From the NCBI RefSeq assembly GCF_026343125.1, contig NZ_JAPEMB010000001.1, forward strand, positions 558,001 through 622,000: 64,000 bases of DNA, given 5' to 3'. The stretch's first letter is position 1, and every line of letters starts with the position of its first letter. Shown here piece by piece: positions 16,406-24,932 of this stretch. The stretch comes from Streptomyces sp. NBC_00094. Lineage in GTDB: Bacteria > Actinomycetota > Actinomycetes > Streptomycetales > Streptomycetaceae. Below the pieces are notes generated by a model, which was given only the letters and a program-made list of their open reading frames with translations, did no database searches and was not told the origin of the DNA. Both the position numbers and the translations under genes were made by a program.

Positions 16406-17682
16406 CCGGCATCCGGCGGGCAGGCGTGCTCGCGGCCCTCGCCGTCCTCGTCGTCGGCTGTCTGCTCGCGCTGCTCACGGGCGCGCTCGGCGGGGTCCGC
16501 CGGGACGATCCCGAACCGGTCCCCGGGCCGTACTGGTACGGCACGCTCCAGACCGATCCGGACAAGGCGCGCACCGAGTACGAGCACGGCATCCGGGTGG
16601 CCCACCTGCAGATCGACTGGGGCAGGTTCGAGCCCGAGCAGGGCGTGTACGACGAGGAGTACGCGCGGGAGGTCGCGGACCGCCTGAAGGTCTTCCTCGA
16701 CGCGGGGCTGCGGGTCGAGGCGGGGCTCGGCCTCAACCATCCGCCGTCCTGGCTGCCGGACGCCTTCCCCGAGTCGGTCTTCGAGAACCAGTTCGGCGAG
16801 CGGTCCGAGTCCACGCCGAACATCGTGTTCAGCGAGCCCGTACGGGAGCAGGTCGCCGACTACGTACGGGCCGTGGACCGGCTCGTCGGTCTGGAGAACA
16901 TCTGGGCGATCCGGGTCGGCGTCAACGAGAGCGGCGAGTTCGCGTATCCGGCGCCGCTGTCGGAGGGCGGCGGCCGGGGCGAGTTCTGGGCCTACGACCG
17001 CCACGCCCAGGAGAGCGCCCCGTTCCCGGGGTGGCGGCCGGGAGAGCGCACGTACGAGGGGAAGCCGTTCACCCGGGCACAGGTGGCGCGCTGGTACGAC
17101 TGGTACGCCGGGGCGCTGGCCGGGGCCGTGAACTGGCAGCTCGACCTGTACGCCTCGCTCGGTCACCGGGGCCCGCTCAAGGTCCTCGTGCCGGGAGCCG
17201 GCTTCTACCCGTCGGACCTGCGGGCCGCGCTCGACGCGCGGCTCGTGGACTCCCCGTCGATCCGGCTGGTCGGGCGCGCCGCCGGCTTCTTCGTGACGCT
17301 CGGCCTGATCGAGCACCGGGACGAGGTGCGGATCGTCACGACCGCCCTGGTCGACGGCACCGGCGACCCCGACGACAACGGCTGCGCGCCCGGTGACGCG
17401 CGGATGGACGTACGGAACCCCGACGACGCCGTGGTGCGGGACTGGTCGTCGTCCCGGTGGGTGGTGGCCGTGGCCCGGAGCGCGGGGTTCACCAAGCTGA
17501 CCGGGGAGAGCGCGGGTCCCCAGGTGGCCGGATACCGGCCGGGGGTGACGGAGACCGCGTACGAGCAGATGGCCTCCTGCGGTCTTGAGGGCATGATGTG
17601 GGCCTTCGACTGGCAGCTCTACGACGGCACGCCGGGCTCCTCGCTCGCGGAGTACGCGGAGACGATCAGGCGGCATCCCTGA
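16402..17682 (+). CDS. Membrane-anchored clan GH-A glycoside hydrolase (beta-galactosidase-like barrel)
   Basis: 426 residues. Residues 8-30 form one hydrophobic segment that includes V-V-G-C, a possible lipobox, so the enzyme is either a lipoprotein or a type II anchored protein with its catalytic part outside. The TIM-barrel has H-L-Q-I-D-W-G-R-F-E-P-E-Q-G, the GH42-like entry strand, G-V-N-E-S-G-E with the Asn-Glu acid/base pair, and L-T-G-E-S-A-G as candidate nucleophile. It is the last gene of the cluster and overlaps its predecessor by ATGA. It may trim or release the exported polysaccharide, like hydrolases in other EPS operons. Confidence 0.75.
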   Translation: MTGIRRAGVLAALAVLVVGCLLALLTGALGGVRRDDPEPVPGPYWYGTLQTDPDKARTEYEHGIRVAHLQIDWGRFEPEQGVYDEEYAREVADRLKVFLDAGLRVEAGLGLNHPPSWLPDAFPESVFENQFGERSESTPNIVFSEPVREQVADYVRAVDRLVGLENIWAIRVGVNESGEFAYPAPLSEGGGRGEFWAYDRHAQESAPFPGWRPGERTYEGKPFTRAQVARWYDWYAGALAGAVNWQLDLYASLGHRGPLKVLVPGAGFYPSDLRAALDARLVDSPSIRLVGRAAGFFVTLGLIEHRDEVRIVTTALVDGTGDPDDNGCAPGDARMDVRNPDDAVVRDWSSSRWVVAVARSAGFTKLTGESAGPQVAGYRPGVTETAYEQMASCGLEGMMWAFDWQLYDGTPGSSLAEYAETIRRHP

Positions 17683-17766
17683 GGCGTCACCCCCGATCGG
17701 AAAGGCGCCACCCGTCGAGCGGCGAGGCGTCACCCTTCGATCGGCGGCGTCACCCTTCGGTCGGCG
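17681..17766. repeat. Imperfect direct repeats at a convergent gene junction
   Basis: About three and a half copies of GGCGTCACCC followed by (TT/CC)CG(A/G)TCGG, spaced 20-30 bases, fill the gap between the hydrolase stop and the last codons of the facing methyltransferase gene. Copy boundaries may be off by a base. Confidence 0.5.
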
Positions 17767-18556
17767 GCGCCTCCTCGTGACGCCGCAGCGCCGTCAGGAG
17801 CAGGACGCCGGTGTCGCCGTACTCGGGCAGGGTGCGGTCCTTCGCGAGCCCCTCGATCCGCAGGCCGGTGGTACGGGGCGCGAAGACGGCCCGCAGCGCG
17901 GCCCCGTCGACCGGGCAGGCCGGCCAGACCGGTCCCGTACCGATGCGGTAGCTCGGCATGCGTTCCATGAAGGAGGCGACGAGCCGTCCGCCGGGGCGGA
18001 CCGCCCGGACGAAGGCCGAGCAGACGGCGGTGAACTCGTCGAAGTCCTCGGTGACGCTCTCGGCGACGAAGTTCATCGACGCGAGGGCGTACGTGCCGTC
18101 GGCCAGGTCCTTCGCGGCGCCGTGGACGACCCGGACCCGGCGGAGCGCCTCCGCGCAGCTCTCCGGGAGCGCGGGGTCGAGGCTGCGGCAGAGGGTGTAG
18201 AAGGGCTGCCAGCTGCTGTCCGGGCCGTCGTCGAGCTGTTGCCGCAGATAGCGGACGTTGGCGGCGCTCGGTTCCAGGGCGTCGACGCGTCGGCTGGCGG
18301 CGCCCGCCAGCATGAGGGGGTAGAGGTTGGGGCCCGCGCCCAGTTCGAGGGTGCGGGAGAGGCTGCCGGGGGCGATGCCCCGGTAGACGGCGGCGTGGTG
18401 GCGGATGACGCCGACGTCGCAGGGGTGGAGCCTTCGGTAGTTCTCGGCGAGGTAGTCGGCGACGGGCCAGTCGTTCCAGTCGGCGTCCCGGTTGCGGCGC
18501 GGCCCCGCCTCCCGGTCCTGCGGAAGCGGCGGAACGAAGCGCCCGGTCGTGTCCAT
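17750..18556 (-). CDS. SAM-dependent methyltransferase
   Basis: 268 residues, cytoplasmic. L-E-L-G-A-G-P-N-L-Y-P-L is the glycine-rich SAM-binding motif I and D-A-L-E-P-S ends the second strand. S-M-N-F-V-A-E-S-V-T-E and later R-P-G-G-R-L-V-A-S-F match motifs of small-molecule methyltransferases; the overall pattern resembles the NNMT/PNMT/TEMT type seen in streptomycetes. The ATG at 18556 shares its first base with the stop codon of the upstream fusion gene (TGATG), so the two are translationally coupled. A product of the PLP domain upstream is a reasonable substrate guess, not shown. Confidence 0.85.
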   Translation of the reverse strand: MDTTGRFVPPLPQDREAGPRRNRDADWNDWPVADYLAENYRRLHPCDVGVIRHHAAVYRGIAPGSLSRTLELGAGPNLYPLMLAGAASRRVDALEPSAANVRYLRQQLDDGPDSSWQPFYTLCRSLDPALPESCAEALRRVRVVHGAAKDLADGTYALASMNFVAESVTEDFDEFTAVCSAFVRAVRPGGRLVASFMERMPSYRIGTGPVWPACPVDGAALRAVFAPRTTGLRIEGLAKDRTLPEYGDTGVLLLTALRRHEEAPPTEG

Positions 18557-21500
18557 CACCTCTCCGGCGGCCGGCGGCCGGCCGTGACGGCGCCGGGGTG
18601 CGGTGCCTCGCCGTGCTGGAGCGTGAACCGCTCGGCGAGCGCCGTGAGGGCCTCGCACAGCTGGTCGATCTCCTCGTCGGTGTTGGCCGCGGTGACCTGG
18701 ATGCGGAAGCCGACCCGGTCGCGCGGCACGAGCGGGTAGGAGGCGAGCGTCACGTAGATCCCGTGCTCCCAGAGGAAGGCGGCGACGGCGTCGAGGTCGG
18801 CCGCGTCGGCGAGCGGGATCTCGATGATGGGGAGGCCGTCCGTGTTCGGGGTGGCGAGGCCGAGGCCCCGGACGTGGGCGAGGACGCGGGCGGTCTTCCG
18901 GTGGAGATCGGCCCGGATCTCGTCGCCGCGCTCCTCGTTGACGTCGAGACCGGCGAGGGCGGTGGCGAGCGAGGCCGTCGGCGAGGGCCCGGAGTAGAGG
19001 TACGGGGCCGCCGCCACCTTCAGGTGGTCCTTGAGCCACTTCGGGACGGCGAGGAAGGCGAGCAGCGAGGAGAACGCCTTGGAGAAGCCGCCGACCAGGA
19101 TCAGGTCGTCGTAGGTCTCGCCGAGGTGGCGGACGATGCTGTTGCCCCGCGAGCCGTACGGGCTGGTCTCGTCCGGGCCGCGCTCCCCGATGACGCCGAA
19201 ACCGTGGGCGTCGTCGACGTACAGCAGGGCGCCGTTCTCCCGGCAGATCCCGGCCAGGGCGGGCAGGTCCGGGAAGTTGCCGGTCATGCTGTTGACGCCG
19301 TCCATGCAGACGAGCCGGCCCGCGTCGCCGGGCGCGCCGCGGAGCAGCATCGCCAGTTCCTCGGGCCGTTCGGCGCGGAAGCGGTGGATCTCGGCGCCCT
19401 GGCCGCGGGCGACGACGCAGCCGTCGTACACGGTGCGGTGGGCCTGCGCCTCGACGAAGACCTGGCCGGTGCCGGCGAGGAGCGGGATGACGGACTGGTG
19501 GATGAGCGTGATCGTGGGCAGCAGGAGGGTGTCGGGGGCGCCGAGGAGCTCGGTGAGCCGCTCCTCGATGCGCGGGTAGAGCCGGGGACTGCCGATGAGC
19601 CGGGACCAGCTGGGGTGGGTGCCCCACCGTCTGACCTCCGGTTCGATCGAGGCCATGATCGTGGGGTCGAGGTCGAAGCCGAGGTAGTTGCAGGAGGCGA
19701 AGTCGACGAGCCAGTCCTCGCCGACCCGGATGCGGCGGCCGTCGACCTCGTCGATGACGGCGTCGCACATGAGGCTGGTCCGCTGGAGGTGCTCCAGGTC
19801 GCGCCAGCGGGAGGGGCGCGGCGGCCGGCCGCCGCGTGCGTGGGCGGGGACCACGCCGGCGGCGGTGACGGAGGGGGTGCCGGCGGCCGGGGCGGTCGCG
19901 GAGGGAGTCACGGCGGCCGGGGCGGTCGCGGAGGGAGTCACGGCGACTGAGGCGGTCCCGGAGGGGGTCACGGCGACTGAGGCGGTCGCGGAGGGGGTCA
20001 CGTTGGTGGCCGGGGAGTCGGGTGGGGCGGGGCGGACGGCGGGGTGGGCGCTCGGGGGCGGGGCGCGGTGCAGGTACGACTGGGCCTGGTGGGCGGTCAT
20101 CGGCCGGGCGAAGAGGAAGCCCTGCCCGTAGCGGCAGCCCATCTCGGCGAGGAGCTCCCGCTGCTCCTCGTGCTCGATGCCCTCGGCGACGACCATCAGG
20201 CCGAGGACGTCGGCGATGCGCACGATGCCCTCCACGAGGGCGACCTGCTGGGGGTCGGTCGTGATCTCGTCGATGAACGACTTGTCGACCTTGAGGATGT
20301 CGATCGGGAACTCGCGGAGATAGCTGAGCGAGGAGAAACCGGTGCCGAAGTCGTCGATGGCGATGGAGACCCCGAGGTCCTTCAGGGCCGCCATGGTCGT
20401 GCTGATCTGGGCGTCCTGGCGCATGAGGACGGTCTCGGTGAGTTCCAGGACGAGCGAGCCGGGAGCGAGCCCGGACGAGCGGAGGGTGCTCCGTACCCCT
20501 TCGAGGAACCCCGGGTCGCGGAACTGACGGGCGGAGACGTTGACGTTGGCGTACAGGGGCGGCCGGCGCGGGCGGGAGCGCTGCCAGCGGGCGATGTCGA
20601 GCGCCGCGTGTTCGAGAACCCAGGCGCCGAGCGGCATGATGTGGCCGCTCTCCTCGGCCAGGGTGATGAACTGGTCGGGCGGCACCATCCCGCGTCGGGC
20701 GTGCGGCCAGCGGACGAGCGCTTCCATGCCGGCGGGGGCGCCGTCGGCGACCTCCACGATGGGCTGGTAGCGCAGGGCGAAGGCGTGGTCGGCGATGGCC
20801 GTGTCCATGCCCGCCTGGAGTTCGTGGCGGGCGACGAGCCGGGAGTGGAGCTCGGGGTGGAAGAGCCGCCACCGCTTCTTGCCGGCCGCCTTCGCCGCGT
20901 ACAGGGCGAGGTCGGCGTGGCCGAGGAGCTCCTCGGCGTGTGCGCTGTCGAGGACGGTCGCGATGCCGACGCTCGTGGAGACGGAGACGGCTCCGTCGGT
21001 GAGGTGGAAGGGTTGGCTGAGAGTGTGCACGATCTCGGCGGCGAGGGTCTCGGCGTCGCTGGGTTCCCTGGCCCCTTCGATGAGGACGGCGAACTCGTCG
21101 CCGCCGAGCCGGGCCGCCGTGTCGGTGAGCCGCAGTACGGAGGTGAGGCGGCGGGCCACGGCGACGAGGAGTTCGTCGCCGACGGAGTGCCCCATGGTGT
21201 CGTTGACGACCTTGAAGTCGTCGAGGTCGACGAAGAGCATGCAGGTCAGGGTGGACTCGCGGCGGCCGCGGAGCAGGGCGCGCTCGATCCGTTCGAGCAG
21301 CAGGACGCGGTTGGGGAGGCCGGTGAGGGAGTCGTGGAAGGCCCGGTGGGTGAGCTCCCGTTCCAGCTTCCGCTGTTCGGTGACGTCCCGGAGCGTGAGG
21401 ACGAGACCGTGCACGGTGCTTTCGTCCCGGAGATTGCTGCACCGGACCTCGACCTGGAGGTCACCCGAGCCGCCCGAGCCGCCGTGGAGCAGCTTCCAGT

Positions 21501-23217
21501 CGTCCCGGGCGTCGACCACGTCGCGTGAGCGGGCGTCGGCGAGGACGCGTAGGGCACTGGCCTTGTCGGCGGGGGCGAGCAGCTCGGTGAGCGGGGTGCC
21601 CGGGAGCAGGGAGTGGCCGAACACGGACTCGGCGGACGGGCTCGCGTACCGGACGGTGTCGTCGTCGTCGACGATGAGGATGACGTCCGAGGTGTTGTGC
21701 ACCAGGGTGCGGAAGTAGGCCTCGCTCGTCCTGCGGTTGACCTCCTCGCTGAGTCCGAAGCGTTCCAGGGCCAGGGCCGCCTGGGAGGCGAGGGACTGGG
21801 CGGAGCCCGCGATCTCGGAGAGCTTCTTCTCGTCGGGGCCCGCGAGGAGCAGGACGCCGAGCAGCGGTTCGCGTCCGGCCGGGGTCTGGAGCTCCAGGGG
21901 GCAGAGCAGGGCGTGGGAGGAGTCGGGTGCCACCTCCGCGGCGACGGCGGGGTCGAGCCGGGTCACGGGGAGGAGCCGGGTGCCGTGGGCGACGAGGTCG
22001 GGCCAGGCCGTCGCGGGAGGACGGGTCAACTGGTCGGTGTGGCAGCTCCAGGGGTGGACCACGGTGGCCACGGCGTTGAGGCCGCCCCGCCGGTCCCGGG
22101 TGAAGAGCAGGACCCGGTGGTCGGTGCCGGGTCCGAAGAGGGTGGCGGAGGCCGTCTCGACCGCTCCGGCGACCTCGCGCGGGCTGAGGGCGGCGACGAG
22201 GGAGGCGGCGGCGACCCGGAGGCTGCGCTCGCGCGCCTCGGCCTTGCCGTGGTCGTTCATCATGCCCCAGAGCCGGCCGAGGACCAGCAGGAACATGATG
22301 GCCGAGAAGATCGCGATGACGGCGATGTCCTGGTCCTGGTCGTGGCGCAGCGACTGGAGGAGGAGCAGGGCGGGGGCGATGAGCGAGGCGCCGGCGAGGA
22401 GCGCGAGGCGTCTCTCGGCCATGCGCGGGGCCGGTTCGGGGGCTCGCTCGGTGAGCCCGGTCATCGAGGGGTGGAGGGCGGCGAGGCCCCAGGCGGTGAA
22501 GAACACGACCCAGCCGATGTCGAGGGGCGTGCCGACCTGCCAGGTGCCCTTGATCTGGAGGGTGCCGTAGATGACGTCGGAGGCGAGCATGCCGCAGGTG
22601 CCGAGGGTGAGGAGCTGGACCGACCGGGAGCGCAGGTCGCCGGGGACGAGCAGCCGGGCGAGCATCGCGAGCATCAGCACGTCGCCGAGGGGATAGGCGA
22701 TGGAGATGGCCTTCTCGGTCCAGGTCATGTCCTCGCTTCTGGCCAGCGGGGTGATGAGGTTGACCCAGGAGAGCAGCGCGAGTCCCGAGGTGAGGATCAG
22801 CGCGTCGAGGACGACCGCGAGGTCGCGGCCGGCGGCCCGGTAGCGGATGAAGCCGAACAGGCCGATGGCGAACAGCGGGTACGTGGCGAGGTACAGGGCG
22901 TCTGCGACGGAGGGGAAGGGTCTGGTCTGCCCGAAGAAGGCCTCAAGGGCGTTGTAGGCGGTGTCTCCGGCGACGAAGGCGAGGTTGGCGGCGGCGAGGA
23001 CGAGCCAGGGCCAGCGCCGGGCGGGCCGGTGCAGATGGACGCCGACGAGGATGGCGACGACGCCGCCGAGGCCTATGAGTGCCCAGAAGATGGTGTGGCG
23101 GGCGGGGAACTGCAGGTACGCGACGGTCAGCAGGGTCATGGTCACGAGGTAGACCAGCATCCATGTGCGGAGCGAGCGGGACACGCTGTGTGACCGGATG
23201 GGCTGACGCAACGCCAT
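18556..23217 (-). CDS. Membrane GAF-PAS-GGDEF-EAL protein fused to a PLP-dependent alpha-oxoamine-synthase-like domain
   Basis: 1553 residues from ATG 23217, which has AAGGTGG at good spacing; the frame stays open 36 codons further upstream. Order: about eight membrane segments (residues 20-330), GAF-like region (350-490), PAS (510-620), GGDEF (640-800), EAL (810-1070), a 30-bp-repeat linker (about 1070-1120), and a PLP fold type I domain (1140-1553). GGDEF is intact at 705-709 with R-L-T-D as I-site. E-A-L-V-R-W (832), L-T-E-T, D-D-F-G-T-G, K-V-D-K-S and A-E-G-I-E indicate a competent phosphodiesterase. The last domain has D-D-A-H-G-F-G-V-I-G and F-S-K-A-F with the candidate PLP lysine at 1380. 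It would make and break c-di-GMP and condense an amino acid with an acyl donor. No stop codon separates the parts. Confidence 0.85.
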   Translation of the reverse strand: MALRQPIRSHSVSRSLRTWMLVYLVTMTLLTVAYLQFPARHTIFWALIGLGGVVAILVGVHLHRPARRWPWLVLAAANLAFVAGDTAYNALEAFFGQTRPFPSVADALYLATYPLFAIGLFGFIRYRAAGRDLAVVLDALILTSGLALLSWVNLITPLARSEDMTWTEKAISIAYPLGDVLMLAMLARLLVPGDLRSRSVQLLTLGTCGMLASDVIYGTLQIKGTWQVGTPLDIGWVVFFTAWGLAALHPSMTGLTERAPEPAPRMAERRLALLAGASLIAPALLLLQSLRHDQDQDIAVIAIFSAIMFLLVLGRLWGMMNDHGKAEARERSLRVAAASLVAALSPREVAGAVETASATLFGPGTDHRVLLFTRDRRGGLNAVATVVHPWSCHTDQLTRPPATAWPDLVAHGTRLLPVTRLDPAVAAEVAPDSSHALLCPLELQTPAGREPLLGVLLLAGPDEKKLSEIAGSAQSLASQAALALERFGLSEEVNRRTSEAYFRTLVHNTSDVILIVDDDDTVRYASPSAESVFGHSLLPGTPLTELLAPADKASALRVLADARSRDVVDARDDWKLLHGGSGGSGDLQVEVRCSNLRDESTVHGLVLTLRDVTEQRKLERELTHRAFHDSLTGLPNRVLLLERIERALLRGRRESTLTCMLFVDLDDFKVVNDTMGHSVGDELLVAVARRLTSVLRLTDTAARLGGDEFAVLIEGAREPSDAETLAAEIVHTLSQPFHLTDGAVSVSTSVGIATVLDSAHAEELLGHADLALYAAKAAGKKRWRLFHPELHSRLVARHELQAGMDTAIADHAFALRYQPIVEVADGAPAGMEALVRWPHARRGMVPPDQFITLAEESGHIMPLGAWVLEHAALDIARWQRSRPRRPPLYANVNVSARQFRDPGFLEGVRSTLRSSGLAPGSLVLELTETVLMRQDAQISTTMAALKDLGVSIAIDDFGTGFSSLSYLREFPIDILKVDKSFIDEITTDPQQVALVEGIVRIADVLGLMVVAEGIEHEEQRELLAEMGCRYGQGFLFARPMTAHQAQSYLHRAPPPSAHPAVRPAPPDSPATNVTPSATASVAVTPSGTASVAVTPSATAPAAVTPSATAPAAGTPSVTAAGVVPAHARGGRPPRPSRWRDLEHLQRTSLMCDAVIDEVDGRRIRVGEDWLVDFASCNYLGFDLDPTIMASIEPEVRRWGTHPSWSRLIGSPRLYPRIEERLTELLGAPDTLLLPTITLIHQSVIPLLAGTGQVFVEAQAHRTVYDGCVVARGQGAEIHRFRAERPEELAMLLRGAPGDAGRLVCMDGVNSMTGNFPDLPALAGICRENGALLYVDDAHGFGVIGERGPDETSPYGSRGNSIVRHLGETYDDLILVGGFSKAFSSLLAFLAVPKWLKDHLKVAAAPYLYSGPSPTASLATALAGLDVNEERGDEIRADLHRKTARVLAHVRGLGLATPNTDGLPIIEIPLADAADLDAVAAFLWEHGIYVTLASYPLVPRDRVGFRIQVTAANTDEEIDQLCEALTALAERFTLQHGEAPHPGAVTAGRRPPER
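19861..20010. repeat. Five 30-bp tandem repeats inside the fusion gene
   Basis: Units begin at 19861, 19891, 19921, 19951 and 19981, each starting GGCGGT and running through GGAGGG(A/G)GT. On the coding strand they specify decapeptides of the V-T-P-S-A-T-A-x-x-A type, the disordered linker between the EAL and PLP domains. Confidence 0.9.
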
Positions 23218-23299
23218 CGTCGACCGCCACCTTGCCGGGTCGGACGGACGCCGAGGGGAGCGCCCTGATCGCGGATACGAACCCCGTACGGAGTCCATT

Positions 23300-23315
23300 C
23301 TCCGGGGGCCCGGAG
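23300..23315 (-). terminator. Short hairpin downstream of the LacI gene
   Basis: CTCCGGG and CCCGGAG pair perfectly around a 2-base centre, about 100 bases after the LacI stop and ahead of the fusion gene. No T-run follows, so its role as terminator is tentative. The rest of 23218-23416 holds several GTCAGGAGG-like copies and nothing else recognised. Confidence 0.3.
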
Positions 23316-23416
23316 ACGGCTGCATCTCGGCCGGGCGGGGCGCCGCGTCAGGAGGCGTCTCAGGAGGAGCCGGGCCGGGAGGAGGTCCGCCGGGCGGAGG
23401 CGCGTCGGTCGCCGCG

Positions 23417-24451
23417 TCAGGAGGAGGCGCGGACGATCAGTTCGGTGGGCAGCATCTGGCGGGGCTGCTCGTCCGGTTCGCTCGGCGAGGCGATCTCCTG
23501 GAGCAGGAGGCGCGCCATCGTGCGGCCCATCTCCTCGATGGGCTGCCGGACGCTGGTCAGCGGCGGGTCCATGTGCCGGGCGACGGCCGAGTCGTCGACG
23601 CCGACGAGCGCGACGTCCTCGGGAACCCGGCGGCCTGCCTCGCGGAGCGCTCCGCGCGCCCCGGCCGCCATCACGTCCGAGGCGGCGAAGACCGCGTCCA
23701 GGTCGGGCCTGCGGTCCAGGAGCTCCCGCATGGCGCGCCGGCCGCCCTCCTCGGTGAAGTCGCCGTTGGCGACGAGGTCCTCGTCGGGGGCGAGCCCGGC
23801 CTCCGTCAGGCCCTCGCGGTAGCCGTCGAGCCGGCAGCGGGCCACGTACATGTCGAGGGGGCCGGTGATGGTGGCGATCCCGCGCCTGCCACGGGCGGCG
23901 AGGTGGGCGACGGCGGCCCGGCCCGCGCCGGTGTTGTCGGAGTCGACGAACGCGACGCTCTCGTCCTCGCGGCGGCGGCCGTTGAGGACGGCCGGCAGGC
24001 CGAGGGCGCGGACCTGGTCGGGCAGCGGGTCGTCCCCGTGTACGGAGACGAGGAGGACGCCGTCGACGCGCTGGGCGGCAAGGTACTGCTCGAAGCGCAG
24101 CCGTTCCCGGTCACTGCGGATCAGGGTCAGCAGCAACTGCTTGTCGGCGTCGGCCAGTTCGGTGCTGACCCCGCGGATGATGTCGAGGAAGTACGGCTCG
24201 GCGAAGAGCCGGGCCTCGGTCTCGGGGATCACCAGGGCGACGGCGTCGGTCCGGCTGCCGGCGAGTGCGCGGGCGGCCCGGTTGGGGACGTAACCGAGGT
24301 CGGCGACGGCCCGTTCGACGGCGGCCTTGGCCTGTTCGCTCACCTTCGGGGAGCCGTTGATGACCCGGGAGACCGTGCCGCGGCCCACTCCGGCCCTCGC
24401 CGCGACCTCCTCCAGGGTGGGCCTGCCGGTCTGCCGTCCGCTCGCCGCCAT
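23417..24451 (-). CDS. LacI-family transcriptional regulator
   Basis: 344 residues. The N-terminal helix-turn-helix reads T-L-E-E-V-A-A-R-A-G-V-G-R-G-T-V-S-R-V-I, with the hinge L-G-Y-V-P-N-R-A-A-R-A-L-A. The periplasmic-binding-like core has D-G-V-L-L-V-S, V-D-S-D-N-T-G-A-G, and the C-terminal V-G-V-D-D-S-A-V-A and P-L-T-S-V-R-Q-P segments of sugar-responsive repressors. Its target is not obvious; no transporter or sugar enzyme adjoins it. A LacI-like palindrome occurs far away at 58109-58127 before a carbohydrate-kinase operon, but a connection is speculation. Confidence 0.93.
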   Translation of the reverse strand: MAASGRQTGRPTLEEVAARAGVGRGTVSRVINGSPKVSEQAKAAVERAVADLGYVPNRAARALAGSRTDAVALVIPETEARLFAEPYFLDIIRGVSTELADADKQLLLTLIRSDRERLRFEQYLAAQRVDGVLLVSVHGDDPLPDQVRALGLPAVLNGRRREDESVAFVDSDNTGAGRAAVAHLAARGRRGIATITGPLDMYVARCRLDGYREGLTEAGLAPDEDLVANGDFTEEGGRRAMRELLDRRPDLDAVFAASDVMAAGARGALREAGRRVPEDVALVGVDDSAVARHMDPPLTSVRQPIEEMGRTMARLLLQEIASPSEPDEQPRQMLPTELIVRASS

Positions 24452-24557
24452 GTGCCGCTTCTCCCCTCGGGCCCGCCGCCCCGCCTGCGTTTCCCGCGAA
24501 CCTATCAGGCGGGACGGCGGCCCCAGCGGCGTACGGGCCCGGGGGTACGGAGACGGG

Positions 24558-24887
24558 TCAGGCGCCGGTCGGGGCGAGCTCGGCCATGGCGCCCCAGCCC
24601 TGCTGCGGGACCTCGACGTTGATGATCTCGGGGGTGGAGGCGATCGCTCCGGCCATGGCGGCGAGGCCGGCCGTGAAGTGCGCGGAGGCGACGTGGGCGG
24701 CGCCGGCCTCGGCGTCGGCGAAGGCCTCCAGGAGGACGAAGACGTTCGGGTCGTCGACGCTGCGGGACCAGTCGAAGAAGAGGTTGCCGGGCTCCTCGCG
24801 GGTGGCGCGGGTGAAGTCGGCGACCAGGTCGAGCCAGTGGTCGGCGTGGTCGGGGCGGGCGGTGAACCGGACGGCGATGAAGATCAT
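24558..24887 (-). CDS. Putative quinol monooxygenase (ABM domain)
   Basis: A 109-residue single-domain protein of the antibiotic biosynthesis monooxygenase fold (dimeric ferredoxin-like). It has M-I-F-I-A-V-R-F, then E-E-P-G-N-L-F-F-D-W-S-R and V-F-V-L-L-E-A-F-A-D, and the conserved H in A-S-A-H-F-T. Relatives such as YgiN oxidise quinols or detoxify small aromatic compounds. It stands 45 bases after the IclR gene on the same strand and could be co-transcribed with it. Confidence 0.85.
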   Translation of the reverse strand: MIFIAVRFTARPDHADHWLDLVADFTRATREEPGNLFFDWSRSVDDPNVFVLLEAFADAEAGAAHVASAHFTAGLAAMAGAIASTPEIINVEVPQQGWGAMAELAPTGA

Positions 24888-24932
24888 GCGTCCAGCCTGC
24901 GCCGCCCCGCCCGGCGGGACCAGCCGGGCGGG

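Noticed and set aside
19861..20010. Regular repeats that might be read as a small CRISPR array
   Set aside because: There are no unique spacers and the repeats are in frame inside a coding sequence.
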